64,000 nt of DNA from Alphaproteobacteria bacterium (GCA_017307355.1 JAFKFG010000006.1:62001-126000), one strand, 5' to 3'. Positions 43,145-51,986 are shown, counted from the stretch's first letter. Numbers and translations are program-made. Notes: generated from the letters alone by a model not told the origin.

Positions 43145-44023
43145 CTAGTTCAGTTTCAATTCCTTCGCCTGCGCATCAAGTTGCGCCAGCACGTCGGTCT
43201 TGCCCGCGAAGGTCTTGCGCGCGGTGGCCAGCGCATCCTGCGCCTCCGCGCGTTGGCCCAACACGCTATAGGCGCGGATCAGCCGCTGCCATCCGGCGGC
43301 ATCGTCGGGATTGTCTTTGAGGCGCGCCGCCAGGCCCGCCACCATCGCCTTGGGATCGGGCGCGCCGCCACCGCCTTGCGCGGTCAACAGCGCGATGCGG
43401 TCGACCAATGTCTGGTGCAACGGGGATTTGTCCGGCGTCTCCGCCAGCAATTCATTCAGGATCGCCAGCGCGCCTTGCTTGTCGCCCCGCGCGGCCTGCG
43501 CCTGGGCGATGAAATAGCGGGCGACCTGTTCCTTGGGGTCCAGCTTCAGCGCCGCGCGAAAGGCGGCTTCGGCTTCCGCGCCCACTTCGCCATTGGCCTG
43601 GGCCACCAGCGCTTCGCCATAGAGCGTGTCCAGCCCGGCATCGGGATGGCCGCTCCTGTTGGCCAGGGTGACGGCGCGGCCATAGGCCTTGGCGGCGTCG
43701 CCCGCATCGCCCACGCCCATGTAACCGCGGCCCAGATAAACCCAGGCCTGCAGATCGTCCGGCGCCGCGCGGACGCGCTTGATCAGAAGCGCGATCAGGC
43801 CGTTGACGTCGCGGGTGTCGGTGCCCTGGGCCGAGCGCCAGGCCAGATAAGGTTGGCCCAGCATCCAATAAGTACCGCCGCCGATCCCGAGCAGGAACAG
43901 CGCCAGCGCGGCCGCCAAAACACTTCGACCTTTTATGGTCTTGGCGCGCAACAGCGGCATGACGGCGAAGGCGATCGCCGCCAGCACCACCACCAATACG
44001 CCGATATAAAGGACTGCGCTCAC
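43145..44023 (-). CDS. CcmI-like cytochrome c biogenesis/TPR membrane protein
   Basis: A 292-residue protein with two N-terminal helices (about 4-22 and 35-55) and a periplasmic domain of TPR repeats (LQAWVYLGRGYMGVGDAGDA, AEAAFRAALKLDPKEQVARY, NPDDAAGWQRLIRAYSVLGQ). This is the CcmI/CycH layout, apocytochrome chaperone in system I haem attachment. No other ccm gene is adjacent, so a general TPR protein is possible. GTG start, 10 bases after trmJ, within the trmJ-ccmI-DHFR-like transcript. Confidence 0.85.
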   Translation of the reverse strand: MSAVLYIGVLVVVLAAIAFAVMPLLRAKTIKGRSVLAAALALFLLGIGGGTYWMLGQPYLAWRSAQGTDTRDVNGLIALLIKRVRAAPDDLQAWVYLGRGYMGVGDAGDAAKAYGRAVTLANRSGHPDAGLDTLYGEALVAQANGEVGAEAEAAFRAALKLDPKEQVARYFIAQAQAARGDKQGALAILNELLAETPDKSPLHQTLVDRIALLTAQGGGGAPDPKAMVAGLAARLKDNPDDAAGWQRLIRAYSVLGQRAEAQDALATARKTFAGKTDVLAQLDAQAKELKLN

Positions 44024-44033
44024 CTGTTTCCCA

Positions 44034-44771
44034 TCAGCGGGGCTTGCCCCGATATTTGTTCTTCGTCAGCGCCACGATCATGCCGCGAATGGTGCGGGTT
44101 TCCTGGTCGCTGAGATGCGAGCGCAGGATCATGGCCCGGACATTGCGCACCATCGCCTCTTTCTTCTCGGGCGGGAAGAAGAACTGGGCTGCGTCCAATT
44201 CGCGCTCCAGATGCTCGAACAGCCCGATCAGGTCGGCGCGGGACGAGGGCAGGGCCTGGGTCTTGCGGGTGCGGGAAGGGGGCGTGGCGTCGGCGGATTG
44301 CAGCCATTCATAGCCCAGAAGCAGCACCGCCTGGCCCAGATTGAGCGAGGGGAATTGGGAGGTGGGGATGGTGATGGCGGCTTCGGCCAGCGACATCTCG
44401 TCATTGTCCAATCCGGCCCGCTCGCTCCCGAACAGGATGGCGGTCTTGAGCCCCTGGGATGTGGCGGCGCGCAGCCGCCGGGCCGCGGCTTCCGGGGTGA
44501 GGATTTCGCGCAGCACGTCGCGCCCCCTTGCCGTGGTGGCCAGCAACATCTGGATGTCGGCCATCGCCTCGGCGGCGGTGGGATAGACCCGGGCCGCCTG
44601 GATGATGTCGCCCGCGCCCGAGGCCAGGATCATGGCGCGGTCGTTGGGCCATTCGCATTGGGGCGCGATCAGCCGAAGATCCGACAGCCCGAAATTCTTC
44701 ATCGCCCGGGCGGCGGAGCCGATATTTTCGCCCATCTGGGGGCGGCTGAGGATCACGGCGGGGGCGGTCAT
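44034..44771 (-). CDS. trmJ: tRNA (Cm32/Um32) 2'-O-methyltransferase TrmJ-like (SpoU family)
   Basis: A 245-residue SPOUT enzyme: [20 protein letters not shown] at the N-terminus, the knotted SAM site [34 protein letters not shown] and a C-terminal helical tail typical of TrmJ ([20 protein letters not shown]). ATG 44771 has AAGG six bases upstream and is preferred to a GTG at 44798. Divergent from icd. Confidence 0.93.
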   Translation of the reverse strand: MTAPAVILSRPQMGENIGSAARAMKNFGLSDLRLIAPQCEWPNDRAMILASGAGDIIQAARVYPTAAEAMADIQMLLATTARGRDVLREILTPEAAARRLRAATSQGLKTAILFGSERAGLDNDEMSLAEAAITIPTSQFPSLNLGQAVLLLGYEWLQSADATPPSRTRKTQALPSSRADLIGLFEHLERELDAAQFFFPPEKKEAMVRNVRAMILRSHLSDQETRTIRGMIVALTKNKYRGKPR

Positions 44772-44868
44772 CTGCGCCTTTGACGGGTCGGTTTCCACGG
44801 GCTATTTGAGGCCCCGCTATAGCCACTCCCGCCCCATCTTTCGAGGCCCCTTCAGAGGAACCATATTT

Positions 44869-46080
44869 ATGGACAAGATCAAGGTCGCCAACCCGGTCGT
44901 CGAGCTCGATGGCGACGAGATGACCCGCATCATCTGGGATCTCATCAAGAAGAAGCTGATCCTGCCCTATCTGGACGTGGACCTGCATTATTACGACCTC
45001 TCGGTCGAGAACCGCGACGCCACCGACGACAAGGTCACGGTCGATAGCGCCGAGGCGATCAAGAAATACGGCGTGGGCGTGAAGTGCGCCACCATCACCC
45101 CGGACGAAGCGCGGGTGGAGGAGTTCAAGCTCAAGAAGATGTGGAAGTCGCCCAACGGCACCATCCGCAACATTCTGGGCGGCGTGATCTTCCGCGAGCC
45201 CATCATCTGCAAGAATGTGCCGCGCCTGGTGCCGGGCTGGACCCAGCCCATCGTGATCGGCCGCCACGCTTTCGGCGACCAGTATCGCGCCACCGATTTC
45301 CGCTTCCCCGGCAAGGGCACGCTCACCATCAAATTCGTGGGCGAGGACGGCAAGGTGATCGAGCATGAAGTGTTCAAGGCGCCGGGCTCGGGCGTCGCCA
45401 TGGCGATGTACAATTTGGACGACAGCATCCGCGACTTCGCCCGCGCCTCGATGAATTACGGGCTCAACCGCAAATATCCGGTCTATCTGTCGACCAAGAA
45501 CACCATCCTCAAGGCCTATGACGGCCGCTTCAAGGACCTGTTCCAGGAAGTGTTCGACAAGGAATTCGCCGCCAAGTTCAAGGAAGCGGGCATCACCTAC
45601 GAACACCGCCTGATCGACGACATGGTGGCCTCGGCGCTGAAGTGGAGCGGCGGCTATGTCTGGGCGTGCAAGAATTACGACGGCGACGTGCAGTCCGACA
45701 CGGTGGCGCAGGGCTTCGGCTCGCTGGGCCTGATGACCTCGGTGCTGATGACGCCCGACGGCAAGACCGTGGAAGCCGAAGCCGCGCATGGCACGGTGAC
45801 GCGCCATTACCGCGAGCATCAGAAGGGCAAGTCCACTTCGACCAATTCCATCGCGTCGATCTTCGCCTGGACCCGTGGCCTCGCCCATCGCGCCAAGCTG
45901 GACGACAATGCCAAGCTGGCCAAATTCGCCGCGACTTTGGAAAAAGTCTGCGTCGATACCGTCGAAGCCGGCGACATGACCAAGGATTTGGCGCTTCTCG
46001 TCGGTCCCGACCAGAAGTGGCTCACGACCGAAGGGTTCCTCGACAAGGTCGATTCGAACCTGCAGAAGGCGATGAGCTAA
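44869..46080 (+). CDS. icd: NADP-dependent isocitrate dehydrogenase
   Basis: TCA cycle enzyme converting isocitrate to 2-oxoglutarate, eukaryotic-like homodimeric type II, 403 residues. [20 protein letters not shown], the substrate-binding [32 protein letters not shown] and the NADP site [17 protein letters not shown] are all present. Start is ATG 44869, with AGAGGA upstream. A strong terminator follows. Confidence 0.97.
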   Translation: MDKIKVANPVVELDGDEMTRIIWDLIKKKLILPYLDVDLHYYDLSVENRDATDDKVTVDSAEAIKKYGVGVKCATITPDEARVEEFKLKKMWKSPNGTIRNILGGVIFREPIICKNVPRLVPGWTQPIVIGRHAFGDQYRATDFRFPGKGTLTIKFVGEDGKVIEHEVFKAPGSGVAMAMYNLDDSIRDFARASMNYGLNRKYPVYLSTKNTILKAYDGRFKDLFQEVFDKEFAAKFKEAGITYEHRLIDDMVASALKWSGGYVWACKNYDGDVQSDTVAQGFGSLGLMTSVLMTPDGKTVEAEAAHGTVTRHYREHQKGKSTSTNSIASIFAWTRGLAHRAKLDDNAKLAKFAATLEKVCVDTVEAGDMTKDLALLVGPDQKWLTTEGFLDKVDSNLQKAMS

Positions 46081-46101
46081 ATTCATTTAATTTCGATTTG
46101 G

Positions 46102-46131
46102 AAAAGGCGCGTCGAAAGGCGCGCCTTTTTT
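46102..46131 (+). terminator. Rho-independent terminator of icd
   Basis: 10-bp stem AAAAGGCGCG / CGCGCCTTTT with an 8-base loop and a T6 run. Confidence 0.88.
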
Positions 46132-46145
46132 ATTTGGCAACAGCT

Positions 46146-46243
46146 GGCGCGAGGGATTTTGGCCGATGGCCAGGAGCGTCGCGCGGAGCGTGCGATAGCA
46201 CGTGAGCACGCGCGACGCCGCCATCGGTCAAAAGAACCGCGCC
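46146..46243 (+). repeat. Nested palindromic repeat, family A copy 3
   Basis: Begins GGCGCGAGGGATTTTGGCC and ends GGTCAAAAGAACCGCGCC. The inner stem GCGTCGCGCG / CGCGCGACGC encloses CGTGC-GATA-GCACG. It abuts the diguanylate cyclase stop codon. Confidence 0.75.
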
Positions 46244-46969
46244 TTATTCTGCTTTGCTCGCCCGTTTTTGCGCGTACATCGCCTCGTCGGCGCGCGCGAT
46301 GGCCGCATCGGCATTGTCGCCGGCTTTCAGTTCGAAGGCGCCATAGGCGAAGCTGACGGGAATGGATTGGCCGTTCCATTCGGCGGGCGCGGCCTGGACC
46401 GCATCGGCCAAGGTGTCGGCCTTCTTCAAGGCATGGGCATGGGTGGCGTGCGACAGAAGAATGGCGAATTCGTCGCCGCCCAGCCGTCCCACGCAATCGC
46501 TTTCCCGCACATGGGCCAGCAGCACCTTGGAGAAGCGCATCAGCACCGCATCGCCCGCGGCATGGCCGAAGGTATCGTTGGTGAGCTTCAGATTGTTGAG
46601 GTCGAAATAGATCAGCGAGGCGGGCGTGTTGTAGCGGTCCGCGAAGGCGATATAGCGCGTCAGCTCGCGCACGAAAGCGCGCCGGTTGAGCAGTGGCAGC
46701 ATGTGATCCTGGTCGGCGGTCTTTTCCGCTTCGTCCAGGCGGGCGCGGGTCTGGGCCAATTCGCGGCGCAGATTGTCCACTTCGTTCATCAGTCCCATGA
46801 TGGCGTCGCGCACCCGGGGCGTGAATTCGGCTTCGGAAATGCCCAGCACGCTGGCCACCGGCAGCGCCCCGCCCGCGCCATCCGGCGATGGCGCATCCTC
46901 GGCGCGGCGGCCATACGCCGCCGTGGCGGACCGGGCAGGCCTGGCGGCGGCCGGACGATCGATCTTCAT
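46244..46969 (-). CDS. Diguanylate cyclase (GGDEF domain)
   Basis: A 241-residue protein that should make c-di-GMP. A disordered N-tail and a short coiled segment (MGLMNEVDNLRRELAQTRAR) precede the GGDEF domain (about 85-235). Its active site is RLGGDEFAILLSH, substrate motif FDLNNLKLTNDTFGHAAGD, and RESD five residues before GGDEF is the RxxD inhibitory I-site. No sensory domain or membrane helix is seen, so control may be by dimerisation through the coil. Confidence 0.94.
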   Translation of the reverse strand: MKIDRPAAARPARSATAAYGRRAEDAPSPDGAGGALPVASVLGISEAEFTPRVRDAIMGLMNEVDNLRRELAQTRARLDEAEKTADQDHMLPLLNRRAFVRELTRYIAFADRYNTPASLIYFDLNNLKLTNDTFGHAAGDAVLMRFSKVLLAHVRESDCVGRLGGDEFAILLSHATHAHALKKADTLADAVQAAPAEWNGQSIPVSFAYGAFELKAGDNADAAIARADEAMYAQKRASKAE

Positions 46970-47125
46970 GACGGGCGGCCCCCACTTCGCAGCCGGTGCT
47001 TAAAGCATGCGAGCATGAGTGTAGCCCATTGGTAAATGAAGTTTAAATGTGGCCTCTTTCCTTGGGGCTTTTGCCCCCTATACTGCGCCGCTTCCTGAAC
47101 CGGCCCACTTAGAGCGATTCGAAGT

Positions 47126-47611
47126 ATGCCTCCCCGTCCCAGTATCGGTATCATCATGGGCAGCCAGTCCGACTGGCCCACCCTCAAGGCGGCGGCGGAT
47201 ACGCTGGACACTTTGGGTGTCGGTTATGAGACGCGCATCGTCTCGGCCCACCGCACCCCCGACCGCATGGCCGATTATGCCAAAAGCGCCGGGACGCGGG
47301 GTCTCAAGGCGATCATTGCCGGGGCAGGCGGGGCGGCGCATCTGCCCGGCATGGTGGCCAGCATGACCACCTTGCCGGTCCTGGGCGTGCCGGTGGAAAG
47401 CCGGGCCTTGAAGGGGCTGGATTCGCTTCTGTCGATTGCCCAGATGCCGGGCGGCGTGCCGGTGGCCACGTTCGCGATCGGCGAAGCCGGTGCCAAGAAC
47501 GCGGCGCTTCACGCCGCCGCCATTCTGGCGTTGAACGATGCCAAGCTCGATGCCCGGCTCAAAGCCTGGCGCGCGAAGCAGACCCGGTCCGTGGGCAAGT
47601 CCCCGAAATGA
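47126..47611 (+). CDS. purE: N5-carboxyaminoimidazole ribonucleotide mutase
   Basis: Class I PurE, 161 residues, shifting the carboxylate of N5-CAIR to [24 protein letters not shown], the [13 protein letters not shown] loop with catalytic His, and [20 protein letters not shown] are exact. A TATACT -10 lies at 47079-47084 with a weak -35. It overlaps purK by four bases. These feed CAIR to PurC, encoded 14 kb away. Confidence 0.98.
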   Translation: MPPRPSIGIIMGSQSDWPTLKAAADTLDTLGVGYETRIVSAHRTPDRMADYAKSAGTRGLKAIIAGAGGAAHLPGMVASMTTLPVLGVPVESRALKGLDSLLSIAQMPGGVPVATFAIGEAGAKNAALHAAAILALNDAKLDARLKAWRAKQTRSVGKSPK

Positions 47612-48699
47612 GCGACGTGAAAACGCTGGACAAGCCCGTGCCGCCCGGCGGCGTCATCGGCATCATCGGCGGCGGCCAGCTGGGCCGCATGCTGGCGATG
47701 GCGGCCGCACGGCTGGGCCTGAAAGCGGCGATCTATAATGACGAGCTGCATGCGCCCGCTTTCCAGGTGACGCCGCTGCAGATCGCCGCCCCCTATGACG
47801 ACCGCAATTTGCTGACCGGCTTTGCCGAGATCTGTGACGCGATCACCTTCGAATTCGAAAACCTGCCTTCCGACGCCATCGCCCATCTGGCCAGCCTGAA
47901 ACCGGTGCGGCCGGGCCAGCGGGCGCTGGAAATCACCCAGGACCGCTTCAGCGAAAAGAATTTCGTGCGCGGGCTGGGCTTGAAGACGGCGCCTTTCGCG
48001 GATGTGTCGTCGGCGGAGGATGCCAAAGCGGCTTTCGCCGCGATCGGCGGGCTCGCGATCCTGAAGACCCGCCGCCTGGGCTATGACGGCAAGGGCCAGG
48101 CCAAAGTCACAAGCGCAGACGAGACGGAAGCGGCGTTCGGGCGCTTCAAGTCCCAGCCGTCCATTCTGGAAGGCTTTGTCGATTTCGCCTTCGAAGCCTC
48201 GGTGGTGGCGGCGCGGGGCGCCGATGGCAGCTTCGCGGCCTATGATCCGCCGGAAAATATTCACGAGAACCATATCCTGCGCCGCTCCATCGTGCCGGGG
48301 CGGCTGAGCAAGGCGCAGGGCGAAGAGGCCAAGGCGATGGCCAAAACCATTGCCGATGCGCTGGACTATGTGGGCGTGCTGGCGGTCGAGCTGTTCGTGG
48401 GCAGGGATGGCGCGCTCACCGTCAATGAGATCGCGCCCCGGGTGCATAACAGCGGCCACTGGACCATCGAGGCCTGCGCCTGTTCCCAGTTCGAGCAGCA
48501 TATCCGGGCCGTGGCGGGCTGGCCCCTGGGCGATCCCACCCGCCATGCCGACGCGGTGATGGAAAACATCATCGGCGCGGAAGCCCATGCCTGGGAAAGC
48601 CTGGCCCGGGCGGGCGCCCTTCACCTCTACGGCAAGCGGGAGGCCCGGCTGGGCCGAAAAATGGGCCACATGACGCAGCTCAAGCCGTTGACGAAATAG
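47608..48699 (+). CDS. purK: 5-(carboxyamino)imidazole ribonucleotide synthase
   Basis: ATP-grasp enzyme, 363 residues, that carboxylates AIR with bicarbonate. [20 protein letters not shown] at the start, the ATP-grasp core [17 protein letters not shown] and [19 protein letters not shown] are diagnostic. Coupled to purE by an ATGA overlap. A promoter for the asd leader is embedded in its last codons. Confidence 0.97.
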   Translation: MSDVKTLDKPVPPGGVIGIIGGGQLGRMLAMAAARLGLKAAIYNDELHAPAFQVTPLQIAAPYDDRNLLTGFAEICDAITFEFENLPSDAIAHLASLKPVRPGQRALEITQDRFSEKNFVRGLGLKTAPFADVSSAEDAKAAFAAIGGLAILKTRRLGYDGKGQAKVTSADETEAAFGRFKSQPSILEGFVDFAFEASVVAARGADGSFAAYDPPENIHENHILRRSIVPGRLSKAQGEEAKAMAKTIADALDYVGVLAVELFVGRDGALTVNEIAPRVHNSGHWTIEACACSQFEQHIRAVAGWPLGDPTRHADAVMENIIGAEAHAWESLARAGALHLYGKREARLGRKMGHMTQLKPLTK

Positions 48700-48716
48700 A
48701 ACCTGCCCCATAGGTT
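48688..48716 (+). promoter_or_regulatory. Candidate promoter of the asd attenuator
   Basis: TTGACG (48688-48693), 17 bases, TAGGTT (48711-48716). The predicted start is 48722-48725, at or next to the leader ATG, so the leader peptide would be nearly or fully leaderless. Confidence 0.5.
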
Positions 48717-48724
48717 CCCGGCCC

Positions 48725-48799
48725 ATGACGACGCGCACCACCACGACCAAGACGAAGACGACCAAGCCTGACGGGGCTGGGCGGATCGCGCGCGATTGA
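48725..48799 (+). CDS. Threonine/lysine-rich leader peptide of asd
   Basis: A 24-codon ORF beginning MTTRTTTTKTKTTK, with nine Thr and three Lys codons in the first fourteen. It stops 24 bases before a Rho-independent terminator upstream of asd. Asd makes the shared precursor of Thr, Met and Lys, so a stalled ribosome here would report Thr/Lys shortage. No Shine-Dalgarno is visible, in line with the predicted transcription start at the ATG. Leaderless leader peptides are known for trpL of rhizobia. Coding function is inferred from composition and position. Confidence 0.7.
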   Translation: MTTRTTTTKTKTTKPDGAGRIARD

Positions 48800-48856
48800 A
48801 TTCAAACGAAAGCGAAACAGCCAAGCCCCGCTCCAAACCGGACGGGGCTTTTTTAT
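48765..48856 (+). promoter_or_regulatory. Transcription attenuator: competing antiterminator and terminator
   Basis: CGGGGCT occurs twice (48772-48778, inside the leader ORF, and 48843-48849). AGCCCCG (48824-48830) can pair with either. Pairing with the first is an antiterminator; pairing with the second builds the terminator stem before TTTTTT. A small AGCC-TGACGG-GGCT hairpin (48765-48778) can mask the first copy. This is the standard three-way logic of amino acid attenuators. Confidence 0.65.
48823..48856 (+). terminator. Rho-independent terminator within the asd leader
   Basis: Stem AAGCCCCG / CGGGGCTT with an inner TCC/GGA pairing, followed by a T6 run and ATT. It lies between the leader peptide and asd, so it would stop asd transcription unless antitermination occurs. 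Confidence 0.85.
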
Positions 48857-48887
48857 TGCCCGAATTTTGGAAAGAGGACCGAAAACC

Positions 48888-48965
48888 GTGAAGAACAAAG
48901 TTGTTGCGATTGTGGGCGCCACCGGCGCGCCCCGCGGCGGCGAGCGAACCAAGACCAATCGTTGA
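48888..48965 (+). pseudogene. Truncated echo of the asd 5' end
   Basis: GTG at 48888 with AGAGGA upstream opens a 25-codon ORF whose first 14 residues are MKNKVVAIVGATGA (GTG read as Met). They match the Asd start MKNKTVAIVGATGA in all but one position, then diverge (PRGGERTKTNR) and stop. Synonymous codons differ between the copies: GC-rich here, AT-rich in the real asd start. It is a partial duplication, a remnant of an older start, or a second translated element in the leader. Confidence 0.6.
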
Positions 48966-49026
48966 CGAGATTCTGCGGCGGCAATGTGAGTGAGCGCCGC
49001 AATCAAATAAAAAAGGGAAACGGACT

Positions 49027-50031
49027 ATGAAAAATAAAACTGTAGCGATTGTTGGAGCAACGGGCGCGGTAGGCCGGGAATTCATCGGCTGCATCGAAAG
49101 CCGGGGGATCGACATCAAGGGGTTGAAGCTGCTGGCCTCGGCGCGCTCGGCGGGAAAGGCCTATCCCTTCCGGGGCAAGGATCTCATGGTCGAGGAATTG
49201 ACCGACAAATCCTTTGACGGCGTCGACATCGCGCTTTTTTCCGCGGGCAGCGGCATCTCCAAGCAATATGCACCCATCGCGGTGAAGGCGGGCGCGGTGG
49301 TGGTGGACAATAGCTCGGCCTTCCGCGCCGATCCGGCGATTCCGCTGGTGGTGCCGGAAATCAACGCCCGCCGCATTCAAGACCACAAGGGCATCATCGC
49401 CAATCCCAATTGCTCGGCGATCACCACCCTGGTGCCGCTCTGGCCCATCCATCAAGTCAATCGCATCAAGCGGCTGATCGTCTCCACCTATCAGGCAGCG
49501 TCGGGCGGCGGCGCGGCGTTGATGGAAGAACTGGAAGAATCCTCCCGCGCCTATCTGGATGGCCGCGAATATCAGCCCAAGGTGGTGAAGTATCCTTACG
49601 CCTTCAATCTCTTCAGCCACAACACCGCCATCGATATGGCGACCGGCTATAACGACGAAGAGACCAAGGTGATCCGGGAGTCCAAGAAGATTTTCGAGGA
49701 CGAGGATATGGCGATCAATGCCACCTGCATCCGGGTGCCGGTGCTGCGCGCTCATTCGGTTTCGATCACCTTCGAATGCGAGCGCCCCATCAGCCCCGAA
49801 GAGGTGCGCGAACTTCTGGCCAAGGCGCCGGGCGTGAAGCTGGTGGACGATTGGGCGAACAATTATTTCCCCATGCCAAAAGATGCGTCGGGCCAGGGCG
49901 ATGTGCTGGCGGGGCGCATCCGCCGCGACCTGTCCGACCGCAGCGGCAAAGCGATCTCCATGTTCGTGGCAGCGGATCAGCTACTCAAAGGCGCGGCGTT
50001 GAACGCGGTGCAAATAGCGGAACTGCTCTAG
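49027..50031 (+). CDS. asd: Aspartate-semialdehyde dehydrogenase
   Basis: Reduces aspartyl phosphate to aspartate semialdehyde, the branch point to Lys/DAP, Met and Thr. The 334 residues hold the NADP loop VGATGAVGREF, SAGSGISKQYA, catalytic Cys in NPNCSAITTLVPLWP and the conserved YQAASGGGAALMEEL. The first ~17 codons are AT-rich (AAAAATAAAACTGTA) unlike the rest of the gene. AAAGGGAAA provides the ribosome site. Regulation by the attenuator upstream is likely. Confidence 0.97.
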   Translation: MKNKTVAIVGATGAVGREFIGCIESRGIDIKGLKLLASARSAGKAYPFRGKDLMVEELTDKSFDGVDIALFSAGSGISKQYAPIAVKAGAVVVDNSSAFRADPAIPLVVPEINARRIQDHKGIIANPNCSAITTLVPLWPIHQVNRIKRLIVSTYQAASGGGAALMEELEESSRAYLDGREYQPKVVKYPYAFNLFSHNTAIDMATGYNDEETKVIRESKKIFEDEDMAINATCIRVPVLRAHSVSITFECERPISPEEVRELLAKAPGVKLVDDWANNYFPMPKDASGQGDVLAGRIRRDLSDRSGKAISMFVAADQLLKGAALNAVQIAELL

Positions 50032-50036
50032 TTATT

Positions 50037-50152
50037 TGTCATTCCCGGCCGAGCGAAGCGAGGGGAAGGGAAGCCAGGTATCGAAACCGGCGCGTGTGGC
50101 AAAACCTGGATCCCCTTCCCTCGGCGCTGGTCGCGCCTCGCCGGGGATGACA
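50037..50152. repeat. Long TGTCATTCCCGG palindromic element
   Basis: About 50-base arms: TGTCATTCCCGG...GAGGGGAAGGGAAGCCAGGT on the left pair with ACCTGGATCCCCTTCCCTC...CCGGGGATGACA on the right. It occupies exactly the gap between the convergent asd and coq9 stops and could terminate both. This is a repeat type common in alphaproteobacteria. Confidence 0.75.
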
Positions 50153-50153
50153 A

Positions 50154-50846
50154 TCAGGCTTTCGGTTTCGCCCAGGAAGCGAAGGCGGGGAAATGTGAGA
50201 AGGCTTCCTTTGCCTTGGCTTTGAATTTTTCGAACTGCATCACATTTTCGATGCGGGCGTCGAGGAAGGCTTCGGTGGCGCTTTCGTCTTCGCCGGTGTC
50301 GTTGAACCAGCGGACCAGGGTCGAGCCATAGACCCCGGCCAGAATGCCGCGCTTGGTGTAGAAATTGAAATCGGTGGAGGTGTCGCCGGCCGCGCGCCAC
50401 ATCGCATCCACCGTGCGGTACATCATCTTGCTGGCGCGCCCGGCATGCATGGGCAGGGTCATCATCGCCGCCGCGCGCCGGGCCGCTTCCTTGTTGGGTG
50501 CGAGCAGCGCCAGGCGGGTCAGGACCGCCAGCTTGATGCGCTCGCGGATCTTGCGCTTGGTAAGGTCCAGCGCCCCCAGTTTTTCCTCCATCGCTTCATC
50601 CACCGAGGCGGAAAAATATTCGATCAGCGACGGCACGCCTTCGGGGAACAGGCGGGCGAGCGCGTCCTTGCCGGCGCCGGCCTTCTTTGCCGCCTTGGCC
50701 AGCATGCTGTCGGTGAAACCGTCGAAGGCGGCATCCTTCAAGGCTTCCTTCAGCACGGCCCTTTTCAGCGCCGCATCGGCTTGTTCGCCTGCCTCCGGCT
50801 TGGGGGCGGCTTTCTTCTTTCTGGGGCTTGCGGGTTTTTCGGTCAT
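50154..50846 (-). CDS. COQ9 family protein
   Basis: A 230-residue protein with a Lys/Ala-rich N-tail, a TetR-like helical fold, and the COQ9 signature YRTVDAMWRAAGDTSTDFNF then YTKRGILAGVYGSTLVRWF and FLDARIENVMQFEK. In mitochondria and some alphaproteobacteria COQ9 binds lipids and aids ubiquinone hydroxylation. It follows def by 15 bases on the same strand. Confidence 0.94.
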   Translation of the reverse strand: MTEKPASPRKKKAAPKPEAGEQADAALKRAVLKEALKDAAFDGFTDSMLAKAAKKAGAGKDALARLFPEGVPSLIEYFSASVDEAMEEKLGALDLTKRKIRERIKLAVLTRLALLAPNKEAARRAAAMMTLPMHAGRASKMMYRTVDAMWRAAGDTSTDFNFYTKRGILAGVYGSTLVRWFNDTGEDESATEAFLDARIENVMQFEKFKAKAKEAFSHFPAFASWAKPKA

Positions 50847-50861
50847 GTCATCCTGGCCATG

Positions 50862-51407
50862 TCATCCTGCCGGTGCGAAATGGCGGATTTCCGATTCGAA
50901 GATCAGCTTGGACAGATCCGCCATCCGGCCGGGATAAAGCCGGCCGTCCAGATGATCTACCTCATGCTGCACGACACGGGCGTGAAAGCCACGCGCGATC
51001 CGCTCGATCGGCTGGCCGTCCGCCCCGAGCCCCCGGTAGCGGATATGGGCCGGACGCTCGACCCAGCCGCGCAGGCCGGGAACCGACAGGCAGCCTTCCC
51101 AGCCGCCTTCGGTCTTTTCGTCCAGGACGGTGATCTCGGGATTGATCAGGACGGTGAGGGGCGCGGTGTGGTCGAACCGTTCCTCTTCCGTGAGGCCGGG
51201 GTCGGCCCGCTCGCCCGGGGCCTGGAACACCACCAGCCGGAGGGGAACATGCACCTGGGGGGCCGCCAGCCCGGCCCCGTTGGCGTCGCTCATGGTTTCC
51301 ACCATGTCATTGATCAGGCGTTGGATTTCCGGGGCCCGGGGATTGGGAACCGGGGCGGCGATCTGGGAAAGGACCGGATGGCCCATGCGGGCGATTTTGA
51401 GGATCAT
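50862..51407 (-). CDS. def: Peptide deformylase
   Basis: Metallohydrolase removing the N-formyl group from nascent proteins, 181 residues. Motif I GAGLAAPQ, motif II EGCLSVPG (metal Cys) and motif III QHEVDHLDG (two metal His, catalytic Glu) are all present. Motif I has the normal form, so it is an active-type PDF. Start at ATG 51407 gives the standard length; an upstream extension crosses rpsU. No fmt gene is adjacent. Confidence 0.96.
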   Translation of the reverse strand: MILKIARMGHPVLSQIAAPVPNPRAPEIQRLINDMVETMSDANGAGLAAPQVHVPLRLVVFQAPGERADPGLTEEERFDHTAPLTVLINPEITVLDEKTEGGWEGCLSVPGLRGWVERPAHIRYRGLGADGQPIERIARGFHARVVQHEVDHLDGRLYPGRMADLSKLIFESEIRHFAPAG

Positions 51408-51527
51408 GCCCCGAAATATGGGGTCCGCGCGGGGGCCGGTCAAAGCCTCAAAAGTGTTAACCGGCGCGGGTGGACAGGGCAAAAGCCTTCTGATATCAAC
51501 CGCGCCTTCCAAATCGGAGCTTAGGCT

Positions 51528-51755
51528 TTGCAGATCATCGTCCGCGACAACAATATCGACCAGGCCCTCAAGGCGCTGAAGAAGAAGATGCAGCGCGAAG
51601 GCATTTTCCGGGAGATGAAGCTGCGCGGGGCGTATGAGAAGCCGTCCGAAAAGCGCGCCCGCGAGCGGGCCGAAGCGGTCCGCCGCTATCGCAAGCTGCA
51701 GCGCAAGCGCGCCCAGCGCGAAGGGCTGATCCCCCAGAGCAAGCCCAAGGCGTAA
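51528..51755 (+). CDS. rpsU: 30S ribosomal protein S21
   Basis: A 75-residue basic protein, [20 protein letters not shown] (TTG start), then the [20 protein letters not shown] segment and an Arg-rich tail. S21 helps base-pairing of the Shine-Dalgarno during initiation. TTG is the only start fitting the conserved N-terminus. A strong terminator follows and is duplicated by a repeat insertion. Confidence 0.95.
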   Translation: MQIIVRDNNIDQALKALKKKMQREGIFREMKLRGAYEKPSEKRARERAEAVRRYRKLQRKRAQREGLIPQSKPKA

Positions 51756-51778
51756 GGCCGGGTTCGGAAGAGAATTTA

Positions 51779-51816
51779 AAAAAGCCGCTCCGCCCCTGGC
51801 GGGGCGGCTTTTTTTT
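51779..51816 (+). terminator. Rho-independent terminator of rpsU
   Basis: GC-rich stem (AAAGCCG.../CGGCTTT with inner CCGCCCC/GGGGCGG pairing) and a T8 run. Confidence 0.85.
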
Positions 51817-51870
51817 GTCGCGCAGCCGGACGGAAAACCGGAAGCCACTTTTCCTGGCTGCGCTTCTAGA
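51817..51870. repeat. Palindromic repeat, family H copy 2, flanked by a duplicated terminator arm
   Basis: GTCGCGCAGCCGGACGG, GGAAAACCGG, CACTTTTCCTGGC and the inverse end, matching the copy at 15117-15171. GGGGCGGCTTTTTT precedes it (51801-51816, two extra Ts) and follows it (51871-51884), as if the element inserted into the rpsU terminator and duplicated the target. Confidence 0.7.
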
Positions 51871-51941
51871 GGGGCGGCTTTTTTGTTTCAAGCGTTAGGG
51901 CAAATTCAGGTGCCTCCCTCGCGCTACGCGCTCGAAGAGGC

Positions 51942-51986
51942 GTCAGCTTTTGTAAGCTCGCTATCTCTCGCTAACAAAAGCTAGAC
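51942..51986 (-). terminator. Hairpin at the 3' end of the CDF gene
   Basis: Arms AGCTTTTGT (51945-51953) and ACAAAAGCT (51974-51982), with GTC/GAC outside. It overlaps the stop codon of the metal exporter gene. The T-rich arm could aid termination, but there is no separate T-run. Confidence 0.4.

Noticed and set aside
44401..46086. 561-codon minus-strand ORF across trmJ and icd
   Set aside because: Shadow of icd, with no recognisable domain.
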